A stretch of DNA of 64,000 bases from Streptomyces sp. MUM 2J (GCF_022414535.1 NZ_JADWYM010000021.1:1-64000), one strand, 5' to 3'. Counted from the stretch's first letter, positions 40,983 through 49,875 are shown. Numbers and translations are program-made. Notes: a model not told the origin generated them from the sequence alone.

Positions 40983-41843
40983 GTGAGCGCGGGAGAGCCC
41001 GGATCGGTGGTGCGACGCATGCTGCTCGGCTCGCAACTCAGGCGACTGCGTGAGGCGCGCGGGATCACCCGCGAGGCGGCGGGGTACTCGATCCGTGCCT
41101 CCGAGTCGAAGATCAGCCGGATGGAGCTGGGCCGGGTGAGCTTCAAGACGAGGGATGTGGAGGACTTGCTGACGCTGTACGGCATCACGGACGAGGCGGA
41201 GCGCAACGCACTCGTCGCCCTTGCCCGTGAGGCCAATGTCGCGGGCTGGTGGCACAGTTACTCCGACGTGCTGCCCAACTGGTTCCCCACCTACGTGGGC
41301 CTGGAGGGCGCCGCCTCCCTGATCCGTGTGTACGAGGTGCAGTTCGTGCACGGTCTGCTGCAGACCGAGGCGTACGCCCGTGCGGTGGTCCGGCGCGGCA
41401 TGAGGGGCGCCAGCGACGCGGACGTCGAGAAGCGCGTCGCGCTGCGGCTGGAGCGGCAGAAGTACCTCGTCACCGAGAACGCCCCCGAGTTCCACATCGT
41501 CCTGGACGAGGCCGCCCTGCGCCGTCCCTACGGCGACCGCGCGGTGATGCGCGAGCAGTTGCAGCACCTGATCGACATGTCCGAGCGGCCCAACGTGCGC
41601 CTGCAGGTCATGCCGTTCAGCTTCGGCGGCCACTCGGGCGAGTCCGGTGCCTTCACCGTCCTCAGCTTCCCCGAGTCCGACCTGTCGGACGTCGTCTTCC
41701 TGGAGCAGCTCACCAGCGCCCTCTACCTGGACAAGCGCGAGGACGTCCTGCAGTACGAGCAGGCGCTGAAGGAACTCCAGCAGGACAGCCCCGGGCCGGC
41801 CGAGAGCCGGGACGTGCTGCGCGGGCTGCTCCAGCTGTCGTAG
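40983..41843 (+). CDS. XRE-family regulator, WhiJ type (DUF5753)
   Basis: 286 residues from GTG 40983 with GGGGAGG 9 bases upstream. The helix-turn-helix covers about residues 14-65 (LLGSQLRRLREARGITREAAGYSI, SESKISRMELGR). The rest is the DUF5753 domain, with GLLQTEAYARAV and VRLQVMPFSFGGH, typical of regulators paired with DUF397 proteins. These control development and antibiotic genes. It is the likely binder of the repeated element at 39673 and 40738. An inverted repeat CGAAGT/ACTTCG with TTTAGT between lies upstream and may be its own control site. Confidence 0.9.
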   Translation: MSAGEPGSVVRRMLLGSQLRRLREARGITREAAGYSIRASESKISRMELGRVSFKTRDVEDLLTLYGITDEAERNALVALAREANVAGWWHSYSDVLPNWFPTYVGLEGAASLIRVYEVQFVHGLLQTEAYARAVVRRGMRGASDADVEKRVALRLERQKYLVTENAPEFHIVLDEAALRRPYGDRAVMREQLQHLIDMSERPNVRLQVMPFSFGGHSGESGAFTVLSFPESDLSDVVFLEQLTSALYLDKREDVLQYEQALKELQQDSPGPAESRDVLRGLLQLS

Positions 41844-41889
41844 GGCGCCGGCGGCGGGCGGAGCATGTCGCCGGACCTGCCGGTGTACC

Positions 41890-41917
41890 TTCAACTCCGG
41901 TGAATCGTCAGTACGAT
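41890..41917 (+). promoter_or_regulatory. Promoter of the aldehyde dehydrogenase gene
   Basis: TTCAAC (41890-41895), 16 bases, TACGAT (41912-41917), about 40 bases before the start codon. Confidence 0.5.
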
Positions 41918-41956
41918 GACAGGTGATCAGGCTGATCGGACGGATTGAGGGATCAC

Positions 41957-43420
41957 ATGTCGTCGTCCTGCTTCACCGACCTGGCTCAGCAGTACATCGA
42001 CGGTGAGTGGCGTCCCGGAACCGGCAGCTGGGACATCATCGACTTCAATCCCTACGACGGCGAGAAGCTGGCCTCGATCCCGATAGCCACGGCCGACGAG
42101 GTCGACCAGGCGTACCGGGCCGCCGCGCGCGCCCAGCGGGCCTGGGCCGCGACCGGCCCGTCCGGCCGGCGGACGGTCTTCGAGGCCGCACTGCGGCTGG
42201 TGGAGGAGCGTGCGGACGAGATCGCCGCGATCGTCGCCGAAGAGCTCGGCGGCACCCGCCTCCGGGCCGCCTTCGAGATCGGCCTGGCCAAGGAGTTCCT
42301 GCGGGACGCCGCCCGGCTCGCCCTCGGTGCCGAGGACCGCGTCCTGCCGGCGCGGGCGGCCGGCAAGGAGCACCGTCTCCACCGGGTGCCCGTCGGCGTC
42401 GTCGGCGTCATCAGCCCGTTCGACTTCCCCTTCCTGTTGTCGATCAAGCCGGTCGCGGCGGCCCTCGCACTCGGCAACGCTGTCGTGCTGAAGCCGCACC
42501 AGGACACCCCGGTCACCGGCGGCACCCTGATCGCCAAGCTGTTCGAGGACGCGGGGCTGCCGCCCGGACTGCTCAACGTCGTGCTCACCGACATCGCGGA
42601 GATCGGCGACGCCTTCATCGAGCACCCGGTCCCCGGGGTCATCTCCTTCACCGGCTCCGACAAGGTCGGCCGCCACATCGCCACCGTCTGCGCCGGACAG
42701 CTCAAGCGCGCCGTCCTCGAACTCGGCGGCAGCAGCGCACTGGTCGTCCTCGACGACGCCGATCTGGACTACGCCGTCGACGCCGCCGTCTTCAGCCGCT
42801 ACGCCGACCAGGGCCGGATCTGCATGGCCGCCCACCGCGTCCTGGTGGACCGCACGGTCGCCGCGGAGTTCACCGAGAAGTACGTCGCCGAGGTGCGCAC
42901 CCTGAGAACCGGCGACCCGCGCGATCCGCGGACGGTGATCGGCCCCGTCCTCAACTCCCTCCAGGCCGGCGCGATCTCCGCGACGATCGAGCAGGCCGAG
43001 GCCGAGGGGGCCACGGTCCTGGTCCGTGGGCGGACCGCGGACAACCTCGTCGGCCCGAGCGTCCTGACCGACGTGCCCGCCGACTCCTCCCTCCTGCACC
43101 GGGAGATCCTCGGCCCGGTCGCCCTCCTCGTCCCCTTCGACGGCGAGGAGGAGGCCGTCCGCATCCTCAACGACACCCCCAACGGCCTCAGCGGCTCCGT
43201 CCACACCGCCGACGTCGAGCGGGGCGTGGCCTTCGCCCGGCGTATCGAGGCCGGGACGGTCCACGTGAACGACGGCGCCGTCCACGTCGAGCCCCTCGTC
43301 CCCTTCGGCGGCGAGGAGGGCCCCGGCATCGGCCGCCTGGGCGGCGAGTCCACGCTCGACGCCTTCACCACCCTGAAGTGGATCTCGGTGCAGCACGGCC
43401 GGAGCGCGTTCCCGTCCTGA
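41957..43420 (+). CDS. NAD(P)-dependent aldehyde dehydrogenase
   Basis: 487 residues from ATG 41957 with GAGGGA upstream. ALDH fold: VGVVGVISPFDFPF, the cofactor loop LKPHQDTPVTGG, Glu255 in LELGGSS and catalytic Cys289 in GRICMAAHR. The latter has Ile-Cys-Met where benzaldehyde or vanillin dehydrogenases have similar residues, so aromatic aldehydes are plausible substrates. It oxidises an aldehyde to an acid in the cytoplasm. It is transcribed alone and is followed by a DinB gene after about 115 bases. Confidence 0.88.
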   Translation: MSSSCFTDLAQQYIDGEWRPGTGSWDIIDFNPYDGEKLASIPIATADEVDQAYRAAARAQRAWAATGPSGRRTVFEAALRLVEERADEIAAIVAEELGGTRLRAAFEIGLAKEFLRDAARLALGAEDRVLPARAAGKEHRLHRVPVGVVGVISPFDFPFLLSIKPVAAALALGNAVVLKPHQDTPVTGGTLIAKLFEDAGLPPGLLNVVLTDIAEIGDAFIEHPVPGVISFTGSDKVGRHIATVCAGQLKRAVLELGGSSALVVLDDADLDYAVDAAVFSRYADQGRICMAAHRVLVDRTVAAEFTEKYVAEVRTLRTGDPRDPRTVIGPVLNSLQAGAISATIEQAEAEGATVLVRGRTADNLVGPSVLTDVPADSSLLHREILGPVALLVPFDGEEEAVRILNDTPNGLSGSVHTADVERGVAFARRIEAGTVHVNDGAVHVEPLVPFGGEEGPGIGRLGGESTLDAFTTLKWISVQHGRSAFPS

Positions 43421-43535
43421 CCCGCGCGGTCGCCGCCCGGCCATGCGGACAGGAGCTGACCTCATTCCCCCGTAGCGTCGTGGAAGCCCGCCGGAGGAGG
43501 TCCCTTCGGCGCATCCCGGCGAAAGGCGGCTGATC

Positions 43536-44087
43536 ATGGTCACTCATGTTCCGGCGGAGGAGTACGGCGCCGAGCGCGGCGCGCTGTTGGCCTTCCTGGC
43601 CGAACAGCGCGGCGGCATCCGGCGGTCCGTGCTCGGGCTCACCGACGAGCAGGCGTCCTCCCGGCCCAGCGCCAGCGCCCTGTCTCTGGCCGGACTGGTC
43701 AAGCACGTCGCCGAGGTCGAGCAGGCCTGGATCGCGCGCGCCCGGGGCGAGGCCCCGGCGGTGGAGCGGGACGAGACGACCTGGGAGGAGTGTTTCCGCC
43801 TGGTCGGCGACGAGACGCTCGCCTCGCAACTGGCGTACTGGGAGAAGGTCGCCGCCGGGACGGAGGCCTTCGTCCGGGGCGTGCCGAGCCTGGACGACAC
43901 CTTCGCCCTGCCCGATCAGCCCTGGTTCCCGCCCGAGGGCCGGGTGTCGATGCGCTGGCTCTGCCTGCACCTGATCCGGGAGACGGCCCGCCACGCCGGG
44001 CACGCCGACATCATCCGCGAGTCCCTCGACGGGAGGACGGCGTTCGAGCTGGTGGCCGCGGAACGGGAGTCGGCCTCCGGGTCCTAA
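43536..44087 (+). CDS. DinB-fold protein (DUF664), possible mycothiol-dependent enzyme
   Basis: 183 residues. The four-helix DinB fold has three metal-binding His positions: GLVKHVAEVE near residue 56 and HLIRETARHAGHADIIRESLDGR near 146-157. In actinobacteria DUF664 proteins are often mycothiol S-transferases or isomerases for detoxification. The gene ends 10 bases before the PadR gene, so the two are probably co-transcribed and may serve the same stress response as the exporter beyond. Confidence 0.85.
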   Translation: MVTHVPAEEYGAERGALLAFLAEQRGGIRRSVLGLTDEQASSRPSASALSLAGLVKHVAEVEQAWIARARGEAPAVERDETTWEECFRLVGDETLASQLAYWEKVAAGTEAFVRGVPSLDDTFALPDQPWFPPEGRVSMRWLCLHLIRETARHAGHADIIRESLDGRTAFELVAAERESASGS

Positions 44088-44097
44088 CCTGGAGCGC

Positions 44098-44739
44098 ATG
44101 TCAGCGATCCGTCTCCTCGTGCTGGGCGCCGTCCGCCAGCACGGGCGGGCCCACGGCTACCAGGTGCGCAACGACCTGGAGTACTGGGGCGCGCACGAGT
44201 GGTCCCACGCCAAGCCCGGCTCGATCTACCACGCCCTGAAGCAGATGGCCAAGCAGGGCCTGCTGCACGCGCACGAGATCGCCCCCTCCACCGCCGGCGG
44301 TCCGCCCCGCGTCGAGTACGAGATCACCGGGGCGGGCACCGAGGAGTACTTCCGCCTCCTGCGCGAGGCCCTGGTGGCCCGCGAGGGGAACATCGACATG
44401 CTCTCCTCGGCGATCGGCTTCATGGTCGATCTGGAGCGCGGTGAGGTGGTGCGGCTGTTGCAGGAGCGGCTGCGCCGCCTCGCGGAGTGGCGCGACACCG
44501 TCACCGAGCACTACGTGCCCGAGGGCGGCCCCGAGAGGCTGGGCCACATCGGCGAGATCATGAACATGTGGGTCCACACGGCGGACGGCGAGGCCGCCTG
44601 GACCCGCGGCCTCGTCGACCGCATCGAGGGCGGCGCCTACACCTTCGCGGGGGAGGGCGAACCGTTCGTCGGCGTTCTGGCCGACGGCGAGGAGAACCCG
44701 TACGCGACGGGAGAGCGGCATCCCGGGGACGCCGGCTAA
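44098..44739 (+). CDS. PadR-family transcriptional regulator
   Basis: 213 residues. The PadR winged helix shows LLVLGAVRQHGRAHGYQVRNDL, AKPGSIYHALKQMAKQGLL and RVEYEITGAGTEEYFRLL. A C-terminal dimer helix domain with REGNIDMLSSAIGFMVDLERGEVVRLLQERL follows. Such regulators repress drug-export operons until the drug binds. Two copies of a TCAAGTTTGAC sequence lie in the 73-base gap to the ABC exporter genes, which it most likely controls. Confidence 0.9.
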   Translation: MSAIRLLVLGAVRQHGRAHGYQVRNDLEYWGAHEWSHAKPGSIYHALKQMAKQGLLHAHEIAPSTAGGPPRVEYEITGAGTEEYFRLLREALVAREGNIDMLSSAIGFMVDLERGEVVRLLQERLRRLAEWRDTVTEHYVPEGGPERLGHIGEIMNMWVHTADGEAAWTRGLVDRIEGGAYTFAGEGEPFVGVLADGEENPYATGERHPGDAG

Positions 44740-44798
44740 TCAAGTTTGACCAATAAGAAAGGGCGCGTTATCTTCAGGGTATTAGTCAAGTTTGACTA
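44740..44798 (+). promoter_or_regulatory. Exporter promoter with two PadR operators
   Basis: -35 TTGACC (44746-44751), 17 bases, -10 TATCTT (44769-44774). TCAAGTTTGAC occurs at 44740-44750, over the -35, and again at 44786-44796 just after the predicted start. The second copy is a perfect inverted repeat TAGTCAA / TTGACTA (44783-44789 and 44792-44798) with a 2-base centre. Confidence 0.8.
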
Positions 44799-44812
44799 GT
44801 GAGGAGCGTCCT

Positions 44813-45805
44813 GTGACCCATCCGGCGATCACCGTCGAGGCAGCCCGGAAGCGCTACGGAGACACACACGCACTGGACGGGCTCGACCTCACGGTCGCGT
44901 CCGGCAGCGTGCACGCGGTGCTCGGCCCCAACGGAGCCGGCAAGACCACCCTGGTCCGCATCCTCGCCACCCTGCTCCGCCCGGACTCCGGGCGTGTCCG
45001 GGTGGCCGGGCACGAGGTGGTGGGGCAGACCCGCGAGGTCCGCTCCCGCATCGGCCTGCTCGGCCAGTACGCCGCCGTCGACGAGCAGCTCGACGGCCGT
45101 CAGAACCTGGAGCTGTTCGGCCGCCTCCACCACCTGGGCGCCCGCCGCGCCCGGGCCCGCGCCGGCGAACTGCTGGCCCGCTTCGACCTGGCCGGCACCG
45201 GCCGCAAGCAGGTCGCCCGGTACAGCGGCGGCATGCGGCGCCGTCTCGACCTCGCCGCGGCCCTGATCACCGAGCCGGAAGTGCTCTACCTCGACGAACC
45301 CACCACCGGCCTCGATCCCCGCGGGCGAGCCGAGGTGTGGGCGGCGGTCCGCGCCCTGGCCGGCGGTGGCACGACCGTGCTGCTCACCACCCAGTACCTG
45401 GAGGAGGCCGACCAACTCGCCGACCGGGTCTCGGTCGTCGATGGGGGCAGGGCCGTCGCCGACGGCACGCCCGACGAGCTCAAGGCCCGCACCGGCGGCG
45501 ACCGCATCGACGTCGTCCTGCGTGATGCCGGCGCCCTCGGGGCCGCCGTCGCCGTGCTGCCCCTGCCGAAGGACGCCGTCTCCGTCGACCCGGACCGCCG
45601 GCTGCTCAGCGCGCCCGTCACCGACCGGATGGCGGCTCTCACCGGCGCCGTACGCGCCCTGGAGGAGGCCGGTATCGACGCGGAGGACGTCGGCCTGCGC
45701 CGTCCGACCCTCGACGAGGTCTTCCTGCACCTCACCGGCTCCGGAGCCGGTGAGGGCACCCGAGTCGGCGCCCCGGCCGGCCGTCGCCCGAAGGAGACCG
45801 CGTGA
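44813..45805 (+). CDS. ABC exporter ATP-binding subunit (DrrA-like)
   Basis: 330 residues from GTG 44813 with GAGGAG upstream. Walker A GPNGAGKTT, Q-loop LLGQYAAVDEQLDG, signature YSGGMRRRLDLAAAL, Walker B VLYLDEPTTGLD, His switch LTTQYLEEADQL. The C-terminal DUF4162-like region with LRRPTLDEVFLHLTG is typical of daunorubicin-resistance-type ATPases. It powers the permease whose start overlaps its stop (GTGA). Drug or lipid export is likely; the PadR regulator upstream fits multidrug resistance. Confidence 0.92.
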   Translation: MTHPAITVEAARKRYGDTHALDGLDLTVASGSVHAVLGPNGAGKTTLVRILATLLRPDSGRVRVAGHEVVGQTREVRSRIGLLGQYAAVDEQLDGRQNLELFGRLHHLGARRARARAGELLARFDLAGTGRKQVARYSGGMRRRLDLAAALITEPEVLYLDEPTTGLDPRGRAEVWAAVRALAGGGTTVLLTTQYLEEADQLADRVSVVDGGRAVADGTPDELKARTGGDRIDVVLRDAGALGAAVAVLPLPKDAVSVDPDRRLLSAPVTDRMAALTGAVRALEEAGIDAEDVGLRRPTLDEVFLHLTGSGAGEGTRVGAPAGRRPKETA

Positions 45806-46563
45806 TGCCCCACACCCTGACCGACTCCTGGACGATGACGCGCCGCGAAGTCGCCCACTGGACCCGGCAGCCCGCCACCGTGCTGGTCGGCCTGCTCTTC
45901 CCGGTGATGATCCTGCTGATGTTCGGTTACCTCATCGGCGGCGGGCGAGGCGTCGACGGCGCCTACCTCCCCTACCTCCTCCCCGGGATGCTCGCGCTCA
46001 CCATGGCCTTCGGCCTGGAGGGCACGATGCTCAACGTCACCCAGGACCTCGGCCGGGGCGTCATCGATCGCTTCCGCTCGCTCCCCATGGCCGACTGCGC
46101 GGTCCTGGTGGGCCGCTCGGCCGCCGACATGCTCCAGTCGGCGCTCGCGCTGGCCGTCCTCCTCGGCGTCGGCCTGGCGCTGGGCTGGCGCACACACGCC
46201 GGACCGGCCGCGCTCCTCGGCGCCGTGGGTCTGCTCCTGCTGTTCCGGTTCGCGATGCTGTGGATCGGTATCCACCTGGCGCTGGTGGCGGGCAGGCCGG
46301 AGATGGTGCAGGCCGTCCAGATCCTCGTGTGGCCGGTCGGCTTCCTCTCCAACGCGCTCGCCGCCCCCCGGTCCATGCCGGACTGGCTCGGCACGGCCGT
46401 CGCCTGGAACCCGATGTCCCACACGGCGACGGCCGTACGCGATCTGCTCGGCGGCCCCGGCGGGGAGCCGGGCCACCTGTGGGCGGCGGTGGCGTGGCCG
46501 GTGGGGCTGCTGGCGGTGTTCCTCCCCCTGGCGGTGCGGAGGTTCGCCCGGCTGGGTGGCTGA
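45802..46563 (+). CDS. ABC-2 type exporter permease (DrrB-like)
   Basis: 253 residues from GTG 45802; ATG 45805 is equally possible. Six hydrophobic segments, beginning QPATVLVGLLFPVMILLMFGYLIGG, and the ABC-2 C-terminal part WPVGFLSNALAAPRSMPDWLGTAVAWNPMSHTATAVRDLLGG. It forms the membrane channel with the preceding ATPase. The gene overlaps the ATPase stop by 4 bases and ends 36 bases before the convergent glutamate decarboxylase gene. Confidence 0.9.
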   Translation: MMPHTLTDSWTMTRREVAHWTRQPATVLVGLLFPVMILLMFGYLIGGGRGVDGAYLPYLLPGMLALTMAFGLEGTMLNVTQDLGRGVIDRFRSLPMADCAVLVGRSAADMLQSALALAVLLGVGLALGWRTHAGPAALLGAVGLLLLFRFAMLWIGIHLALVAGRPEMVQAVQILVWPVGFLSNALAAPRSMPDWLGTAVAWNPMSHTATAVRDLLGGPGGEPGHLWAAVAWPVGLLAVFLPLAVRRFARLGG

Positions 46564-46599
46564 CCGCCGCGGTCCGAACGGCCCGACGGCCCGGAGCGC

Positions 46600-48012
46600 T
46601 CAGTGGTGGAAGCCGGTGGCCGCCGCCCTGTCCGGTGTCTGTGGACGCGGCTGCCGGCGCAGCTCCGGCAGCAGCTGGGACAGGTCGGCCAGGAACAGGT
46701 CGCCGAGGTCCGACGAGAAGCCGTTGCGGCACACGACCCGCAGCACGGACAGGTCCTCGCGGTGGGGCGGGAAGGTGTACGCCGGCACCAGCCAGCCCTT
46801 CTCGCGCAGCCGCCGGGAGACGTCGAACACGTCGAAGGCCCGCACCTCCGGCGCCGTGGTGAAGGCGAACACCGGCAACTGGTCGCCCCGGGTCAGCAGC
46901 CGGAAGTCGCCGAACTCCTCCACCCGCTCGGCGACACTCCGGGCCACGTCCCGTGAGGCCTGCTGCACCGCGCGGTAGCCCTCGCGGCCCAGCCGCAGGA
47001 ACGTGTAGTACTGGGCGACGACCTGGGCGCCCGGGCGGGAGAAGTTGAGCGCGAAGGTCGGCATGTCGCCGCCCAGGTAGTTGACCCGGAACACCAGGTC
47101 CTCCGGCAGCGCCTCGGCGTCCCGCCACAGCGCCCAGCCGACCCCCGGATAGACCAGCCCGTACTTGTGCCCCGAGGTGTTGATCGACGCCACCCGCGGC
47201 AGCCGGAAGTCCCACTTCAGGTCCGGGTCGAGGAACGGGGCGATCATGCCACCGGAAGCACCGTCGACGTGCACCGGGATGTCGAGCCCGGTGCGCTCCT
47301 GGAGGTCGTCCAGCGCCGCGCACAACTCCTCGACGGGTTCGTAGGACCCGTCGAAGGTGGAGCCGAGGATGCCGACGACCCCGATGGTGTTCTCGTCGCA
47401 GAGGTCGGCCGCCGCCTGCGCGTCGAGGTGGTAGCGGTCGCCCTCCATCGGCACCTGCCGGGCCTCCACCTCCCAGAAGTTGCAGAACTTCTCCCAGCAC
47501 ACCTGGACGTTGACGCCCATGACCAGGTTCGGGCGGGCGCCCCCGCCGGGGTACCGGTCCGCGTTGCGCTGGGCCCACCGCCGCTTCAGGGCCATACCGG
47601 CCAGCATGCACGCCTCGCTGGAGCCGGTCGTCGAACAGCCGACCGCGGACGACGGGTCCGGCGCGTTCCACAGGTCCGCGAGCATGGCCACGCAACGGCG
47701 CTCCAGTTCCGCGGTACGCGGGTACTCGTCCTTGTCGATCATGTTCTTGTCGCGGCACTCGGCCATCAGGATGCCCGCCTCGGGCTCCATCCAGGTGGTG
47801 ACGAAGGTCGCCAGGTTCAGGCGGGAGTTCCCGTCCAGCATCAGCTCGTCGCGCACGAGCTGGTGGGCCGTCATGGGCGGCATGGGCGCCTGCGGCAGCC
47901 GGTGCTTGGGCGGCGCCTCGGTCATGCCGCCCAGCGGATTCGCCTCCCCGTAGAAGGGGTTCACGGACACAGTGCGCTCGTCGGGCTTCTCGGGGCCTTT
48001 GTGCAACGCCAT
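46600..48012 (-). CDS. gadB: Glutamate decarboxylase
   Basis: 470 residues. PLP-dependent decarboxylase fold: SAVGCSTTGSSEACMLAG, VHVDGASGGMIAPF, and the PLP lysine Lys283 in NTSGHKYGLVYPG. The C-terminus ends VVCRNGFSSDLGDLFLADL. It converts glutamate to GABA, consuming a proton, in acid tolerance or nitrogen metabolism. No gadC-like antiporter is adjacent. The ATG follows GGGAG at 8 bases, and upstream of this lies a 9-bp repeat tract made of similar purine-rich units, which may affect initiation. Confidence 0.95.
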   Translation of the reverse strand: MALHKGPEKPDERTVSVNPFYGEANPLGGMTEAPPKHRLPQAPMPPMTAHQLVRDELMLDGNSRLNLATFVTTWMEPEAGILMAECRDKNMIDKDEYPRTAELERRCVAMLADLWNAPDPSSAVGCSTTGSSEACMLAGMALKRRWAQRNADRYPGGGARPNLVMGVNVQVCWEKFCNFWEVEARQVPMEGDRYHLDAQAAADLCDENTIGVVGILGSTFDGSYEPVEELCAALDDLQERTGLDIPVHVDGASGGMIAPFLDPDLKWDFRLPRVASINTSGHKYGLVYPGVGWALWRDAEALPEDLVFRVNYLGGDMPTFALNFSRPGAQVVAQYYTFLRLGREGYRAVQQASRDVARSVAERVEEFGDFRLLTRGDQLPVFAFTTAPEVRAFDVFDVSRRLREKGWLVPAYTFPPHREDLSVLRVVCRNGFSSDLGDLFLADLSQLLPELRRQPRPQTPDRAAATGFHH

Positions 48013-48025
48013 GGGCGCGTCTCCC

Positions 48026-48106
48026 AGTTCTCTGAGTTCTCTGAGTTCCCTGAGTTCTCCGAGTTCTCCGAGTTCTCCCGGTGTTCCCGGATCTCCCAGT
48101 CTTCCC
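48026..48106 (-). repeat. 9-bp minisatellite in the gadB leader
   Basis: Nine tandem units of AGTTCTCYG on the plus strand: the first six near-perfect, the last three degenerate. On the gadB coding strand each strong unit reads CNGRGAACT, so each carries a GGAG- or GAG-type Shine-Dalgarno-like core. The array starts directly upstream of the true site. Confidence 0.85.
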
Positions 48107-48242
48107 GGTCACCCCACAAGCGTGCCTCCCGGCCCCACCGGCCGGTGGTTGCCCCGGCCGTTCCGGGCACGGGTGCCCCTCTGGTCCCGCCGGGTGCCTG
48201 TTCTCCGGATCCCCGGGTGCCGCCGGGGCGTGCGACGGGGAC

Positions 48243-48269
48243 CACCGCCGAGGCGGGGCCCCGGCGGTG
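48243..48269 (-). terminator. 8-bp hairpin after the YbjQ-family gene
   Basis: CACCGCCG (48243-48250) pairs with CGGCGGTG (48262-48269), 27 bases beyond the stop of the leftward gene. Confidence 0.6.
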
Positions 48270-48295
48270 CCGCTGTGCGTCCCCCGGGTGGCGGA

Positions 48296-48661
48296 CTACT
48301 CCGGGGCGAGGATCACCGCCGTGCCGTACGCGCACACCTCGGTGCCCACGTCAGCCGCCTCGGTCACGTCGAAACGGAACATCAGCACGGCGTTCGCGCC
48401 GCGCGCGCGTGCCTGTTCGACGAGCCGCTCCATGGCCTGGTTGCGGGTCTGGACCAGGGTCTTGGTGAGCCCCTTGAGCTCACCCCCGATCATCGATTTC
48501 AGACCGGCGCCGATCTGGCTCCCCACATGGCGGGACCGCACGGTCAGTCCGAAGACCTCGCCGAGGACCTCCTGGACCCGACGGCCCGGAACGTCGTTCG
48601 TCGTCACCACGAGCACGTCCGGCCGAGGGCTCTGGCCACCGCCGTAGTCGTCAATACCCAT
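48296..48661 (-). CDS. YbjQ/UPF0145 family protein
   Basis: 121 residues with the family signature: VLVVTTNDVPGRRVQEVLGEVFGLTVRS, LVQTRNQAMERLVEQARARGANAVLMFRFD and TEVCAYGTAVIL. Members are small soluble proteins forming rings and have been called heavy-metal-binding, though the function is not settled. The gene diverges from the DedA gene with about 130 bases between starts. Confidence 0.85.
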   Translation of the reverse strand: MGIDDYGGGQSPRPDVLVVTTNDVPGRRVQEVLGEVFGLTVRSRHVGSQIGAGLKSMIGGELKGLTKTLVQTRNQAMERLVEQARARGANAVLMFRFDVTEAADVGTEVCAYGTAVILAPE

Positions 48662-48793
48662 GGCTCACAGCTTTGCCCCAGCCCCGCCACAGTGCATCCT
48701 GGGAGCGCGCGTGGAACCTGGGCCACGACCGCTGCGTTGATACTTTTGGGCGGCCAACCCCGCCCGTCCCCCATCAGCAGGAGCCACAGTCCC

Positions 48794-49864
48794 GTGACCA
48801 CGCTTGCGCTCGGCCCCGAGTGGCTCAGCCCGGACTACCTGATCCAGACCTTCAGCCTGGCGGGCATCCTGCTGATCGTCTTCGCCGAGTCCGGCCTCTT
48901 CGCCTTCCTGCCCGGCGACTCCCTGTTGTTCACCGCGGGCCTCTTCGTGGCGCAGGGGCAGTACATCAGCCAGCCGCTGTGGCTGGTGTGCACCCTGATC
49001 GTGCTGGCCGCCGTCCTCGGCGACCAGGTGGGCTACATGATCGGCAAGTTCTTCGGCCCGAAGTTGTTCAGCCGGCCCGATTCCCGGCTCTTCAAGCAGG
49101 AGAACCTGGACAAGGCCCACGAGTTCATGGAGCGGTACGGTCCCAAGGCCATCGTCCTCGCCCGGTTCGTGCCAATCGTGCGGACGTTCGCGCCGATCGT
49201 GGCCGGCGCCGGCCGGATGAAGTACCGCACGTTCTTCACGTACAACGTCGTCGGCGGCGCAGCCTGGGGCACGGGTGTCACCCTGGCGGGTTACTGGCTC
49301 GGCCAGATCGACGTCATCAAGCGCAACGTCGAGGCGATCCTCGTCCTCATCGTGCTGGTCTCCGTGGTGCCGATCGCCATCGAATACCTGCGCGAGCGCG
49401 CCAAGAGGAAGCGCGCCGCCGGGCAGCCCGCAGACGTGCAGCCCGCCGCCGGGCACTCCGCCGGCGGTCGCCCGCCGGTCATGGACGACGCCACGACCCG
49501 GCTGCGCCGCGTCGACCCGGCCCAGCCGCCCCAGCAGGACCAGGGCGGCACCAGCGGGTACAGCGCCCAGTACGGCGCCCATCCCGCCCACGGTCACCAG
49601 CAGCAGCCGTACGCCCCTCAGCCCCAGCAGCCGTACGCGCCCCAGCCCCAGCCCCAGCAGCCGTACGCGCCTCAGCCCCAGCAGCCGTACGCGCCCCAGC
49701 CCCAGCAGCCGTACGCCGCCCAGTCCCAGCCTCAGCCCCAGCAGCCGTACCCGCCCCAGCCCCAGCAGGGCTACGGTCAGCCCCAGCAGGGCTACGGTCA
49801 GCCTCAGCAGGGGTACGGCCGCCAGCAGCCCTACGACGGCCAGTACCCGTACGACCAGGGCTGA
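48794..49864 (+). CDS. DedA-family membrane protein with Q/P/Y-rich tail
   Basis: 356 residues from GTG 48794 with CAGGAG upstream. The DedA core has VFAESGLFAFLPGDSLLFTAGLF, GDQVGYMIGKFFGP and the FVPIVRTFAPIVAGAGRM motif, followed by hydrophobic segments to about residue 205. DedA proteins are flippase-like transporters for undecaprenyl phosphate or phosphatidylethanolamine and depend on the proton gradient. The last 110 residues are low-complexity tandem copies of PQQPYAPQ and PQQGYGQ, an unusual cytoplasmic extension, with matching DNA repeats at about 49610-49830. Confidence 0.88.
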   Translation: MTTLALGPEWLSPDYLIQTFSLAGILLIVFAESGLFAFLPGDSLLFTAGLFVAQGQYISQPLWLVCTLIVLAAVLGDQVGYMIGKFFGPKLFSRPDSRLFKQENLDKAHEFMERYGPKAIVLARFVPIVRTFAPIVAGAGRMKYRTFFTYNVVGGAAWGTGVTLAGYWLGQIDVIKRNVEAILVLIVLVSVVPIAIEYLRERAKRKRAAGQPADVQPAAGHSAGGRPPVMDDATTRLRRVDPAQPPQQDQGGTSGYSAQYGAHPAHGHQQQPYAPQPQQPYAPQPQPQQPYAPQPQQPYAPQPQQPYAAQSQPQPQQPYPPQPQQGYGQPQQGYGQPQQGYGRQQPYDGQYPYDQG

Positions 49865-49875
49865 CAGCCCCGTCC

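Noticed and set aside
49600..49861. CRISPR-like array from the repeats in the DedA tail
   Set aside because: Repeats are in frame, short, uneven and coding (PQQPYAPQ); there are no spacers and no cas genes in the window.
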